Shown piece after piece: positions 62,404 through 64,000 of a stretch of 64,000 bases of DNA. How positions within the stretch are numbered: the first letter of the stretch is position 1; each line of letters opens with the position of its first letter. The position numbers and the translations under genes were made by a program. Below the pieces are notes generated by a model. That model had not been told where the DNA came from, searched no databases, and was given only the letters and a program-made list of their open reading frames with translations. Origin of the DNA: Allosphingosinicella deserti (GTDB lineage Bacteria > Pseudomonadota > Alphaproteobacteria > Sphingomonadales > Sphingomonadaceae); the NCBI RefSeq assembly GCF_003012735.1, contig NZ_PXYI01000006.1, positions 352,217 to 416,216 on the forward strand, written 5' to 3'.

Positions 62404-62973
62404 TCAGGCCCGGTAGCCCAGCCTCTTCGACAGAATGACCAGTGATGCATCGCCCGGACACGCGCTCGCCTCGAAGCCCATTTCCTTTTCGAGCCCGATC
62501 GCCTGTCGGTGGTCGCGACTCTCAATCGATTGCAGCGCCTTGATTCCGCATTGGCGGGCATGGTCCGCCGCGTGATCGAGCAGGGTCCAACCGACACCCT
62601 TGCCTTTGAAGTCGGCGCGCACCGCAATCGCGACCTCGGCCGTGTTTGAAGCCTCGTCCGCGGCGATCATCGCGCTCGCGACCAGCGCGCCCGTCTCGGT
62701 GTCGAAAGCGAGCAGATTCTCGGTCCGCCTGTGGTCGACATTGACCAACGGCTCGAGGAAATCGTGGCCGATCTTGCGCACCGCGGTGAGGAAGCGGAAC
62801 CGCAAATCCTCCGGCGTCGCCTGGCCGAAGAAGTCGGCGAGCGCCGGCTCGTCCTCGGGCGCCGCGGGGCGCACGTTTAGCCGCACGCCGTCGCGCGTGG
62901 TCAATTGGGCGCTCCACCCCGGGAGCAGGCGGTCGGCCGCCCCTGTATCGCTGTTGTTGATCGAAGTGGTCAT
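62404..62973 (-). CDS. GNAT N-acetyltransferase (189 aa)
   Basis: GNAT fold: VRPAAPEDEPALADFFGQAT, the EDLRFRFLTAVRKIG helix seen in Pat-type protein acetyltransferases, AEVAIAVRADFKGKGVGWTL (acetyl-CoA loop) and AIGLEKEMGFEASA. Resembles the acetyltransferase module that in Pat enzymes follows an ADP-forming acyl-CoA synthetase domain, but stands alone. Could acetylate proteins such as acyl-CoA synthetases. The start at 62973 is preferred to a longer frame with no domain content. Confidence 0.8.
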   Translation of the reverse strand: MTTSINNSDTGAADRLLPGWSAQLTTRDGVRLNVRPAAPEDEPALADFFGQATPEDLRFRFLTAVRKIGHDFLEPLVNVDHRRTENLLAFDTETGALVASAMIAADEASNTAEVAIAVRADFKGKGVGWTLLDHAADHARQCGIKALQSIESRDHRQAIGLEKEMGFEASACPGDASLVILSKRLGYRA

Positions 62974-63139
62974 CGTCCCTCTCTCGCAAGGCCGGCAGCC
63001 CTGTACGTCGCACTGGGCGCGGGCCGCGCCTATCCGTGATTGCCCCTGATAGGAGCAGACGTCGGGCTGCAGCGCACATTGCAATTGATGTGGGCACCGA
63101 TGGCGCAGCCTTGCTAGGGTGCGCTGGGAGGAGCACGCG

Positions 63140-63715
63140 ATGACCTTGGCCGACCAGATCACGCAGGATGCAGGGCGCACGGTGCGGCGGAGCCCGCCGC
63201 CGGGAGGCCGGCTCCATCTCGATCGCATTCCATCTCCGATGGGAACCCTGCTGCTCGTCCACGACGGCGACGGGTGCGTGCGGGCGCTCGATTTCGACGA
63301 TTACGGTCCGCGCATGCGGCGACTGCTGGAGCGTCATTACGGGCCGATCGAAACATGCGACGCGCCGGTGCCCGCACCGGTTCGCGCCGCGCTCGATGCT
63401 TATTTCCTGCGGGATTTCAGCCTTCTCGACACGATCCCGGTGGCGGCGAGCGGCTCCGAATTCCAGCACCGCGTGTGGACGGCCCTGCTGCGGATCGGCC
63501 CCGGCGAGACCTGGAGCTACGGCCGGCTCGCCGCCACGATCGGTGCGCCGGCCGCCTCGCGCGCCGTCGGCCTCGCCAACGGCGCCAATCCGATCGCGGT
63601 GATCGTGCCCTGCCACCGGGTGATCGGCGCCAACGGCACGCTCACTGGTTATGGCGGCGGCCTCGACCGGAAACGGTGGCTCCTCCAGCATGAGGAAACC
63701 AATCTGTTTTCGTGA
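63140..63715 (+). CDS. ogt: Methylated-DNA-[protein]-cysteine S-methyltransferase
   Basis: 191-aa suicide repair protein that removes O6-alkyl groups from guanine. The active cysteine is in VIVPCHRVIGANGTLTGYGG; the DNA-binding helix FQHRVWTALLRIGPGETWSY and the arginine finger region ASRAVGLANGANP are typical. No Ada DNA-binding half. GGGAGGAG lies 6 nt before the ATG. Confidence 0.93.
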   Translation: MTLADQITQDAGRTVRRSPPPGGRLHLDRIPSPMGTLLLVHDGDGCVRALDFDDYGPRMRRLLERHYGPIETCDAPVPAPVRAALDAYFLRDFSLLDTIPVAASGSEFQHRVWTALLRIGPGETWSYGRLAATIGAPAASRAVGLANGANPIAVIVPCHRVIGANGTLTGYGGGLDRKRWLLQHEETNLFS

Positions 63716-63755
63716 TGCGCGTCTTGAGGACGTCAGTTCCCAGGAAACCCGATCA

Positions 63756-63841
63756 CCGTTCGGGCTGAGCTGTCGAAGCCCTCTCCTCAACTGTTCAGCA
63801 CAAGAAAAGGGGAGGACTTCGACAAGCGCAGTCCGAACGGG
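63756..63841. repeat. REP-like long inverted repeat, copy 2
   Basis: CCGTTCGGGCTGAGC then TGTCGAAGCCC (63756-63781) pairs with a diverged right arm containing GGACTTCGACAAGC and TCCGAACGG (63814-63841). Same element as at 12102-12184; here it follows ogt. Confidence 0.75.
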
Positions 63842-63873
63842 GAATGTGGACCTGAGATTCGCCGCGTCGCCGC

Positions 63874-64000
63874 TAGAGCATGATCATTTTTCTGTGAATC
63901 TGGCAGGGGATTCCCAAAGGGCCTGGATCGTGATTCAAGGTGCTGGCTGGAAGGAGGCCAGCATGGATGACGCGGCCTTATTCAAATGATCTTCGCGAGC
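63874..64000 (+). mobile_element. Left end of an IS630-family insertion sequence (cut by window edge)
   Basis: The TA dinucleotide at 63874-63875 is the expected IS630 target. It is followed by GAGCATGATCATTTTTCTGT, short inverted TGAATC/GATTCA motifs, and an AAGGAGG ribosome site ahead of a transposase start. The right end and target duplication are outside the window, so the left boundary is approximate. Confidence 0.6.
63967..64000 (+). CDS. IS630-family transposase, N-terminal fragment
   Basis: Only 11 codons are visible, MTRPYSNDLRE, which is the standard beginning of IS630 transposases (HTH part, S-x-D-L-R-E-R-V). AAGGAGG lies 9 nt before the ATG. An overlapping frame from the ATG at 63963 stops after eight codons and is not the gene. 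Confidence 0.75.
   Translation, partial: MTRPYSNDLRE

Overview
The window is high-GC alphaproteobacterial chromosome, most likely a member of the Sphingomonadaceae. Supporting signs: a serine palmitoyltransferase very close to the Sphingomonas enzyme, a ceramide-synthesis gene set, a UrcA-family protein, a FadB with the dehydrogenase domain first, many TonB/periplasmic hydrolase genes, and the intergenic palindrome TTCGGGCTGAGC..GTCGAAG often seen in sphingomonads. There is one tRNA, no rRNA and no CRISPR array.

Layout. 1-5.7 kb: three tandem minus-strand RTX/cadherin-like secreted proteins (the first cut by the window edge). 5.9-17.9 kb: a nearly complete long-chain fatty-acid module: MerR regulator and fadD on the minus strand, and fadA, fadB, fadE, a DUF2147 protein, the outer-membrane porin fadL and etfBA on the plus strand. 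18-24.4 kb: small genes, two LysR regulators and a resistance locus in which an AmpR-like regulator (behind a MetA-type outer-membrane protein gene) diverges from a subclass B3 metallo-beta-lactamase.

24.4-38.5 kb: the most coherent accessory system. Two minus-strand operons and a divergent XRE-cupin regulator encode a TonB receptor, an M19 dipeptidase, a POT-type peptide transporter, a YkvI-family transporter, a DUF1611/DgcN-type N-acetyltransferase, a DgcA/dipeptide-epimerase enolase-superfamily enzyme, two SxxK serine hydrolases and a beta-propeller protein. Both operons start from TTGACA promoters followed by nearly the same ~40-bp box containing a TCCTGATCAGGA-type palindrome. I read this as a peptide/D-amino-acid (possibly muropeptide) scavenging regulon.

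38.5-46.7 kb: DUF2141 protein, lipid kinase, MFS transporter, then an operon of an RsbQ-like alpha/beta hydrolase, a PAS-GGDEF diguanylate cyclase and a Tam41-like nucleotidyltransferase, converging on a hybrid histidine kinase. 46.9-50.9 kb: sphingolipid genes (serine palmitoyltransferase, dedicated ACP, ceramide reductase-like epimerase) with cerR translationally coupled to obg. 50.9-54.9 kb: TetR/hydrolase pair, GNAT, rpmA, rplU (with a long C-terminal tail) and hspQ. 55-64 kb: tRNA-Ser(CGA), a nitronate monooxygenase, an ECF sigma factor with membrane partner, a tyrosinase-fold protein that lacks two key copper ligands, a FixL-type heme oxygen sensor with FixJ and an extra receiver, GNAT, Ogt, and at the very end the left end of an IS630-family insertion sequence.

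Start codons were moved inward from the longest open frame wherever a ribosome site, signal peptide or ATGA/GTGA overlap indicated it. All functional assignments are from reading motifs by eye; no database search was run.
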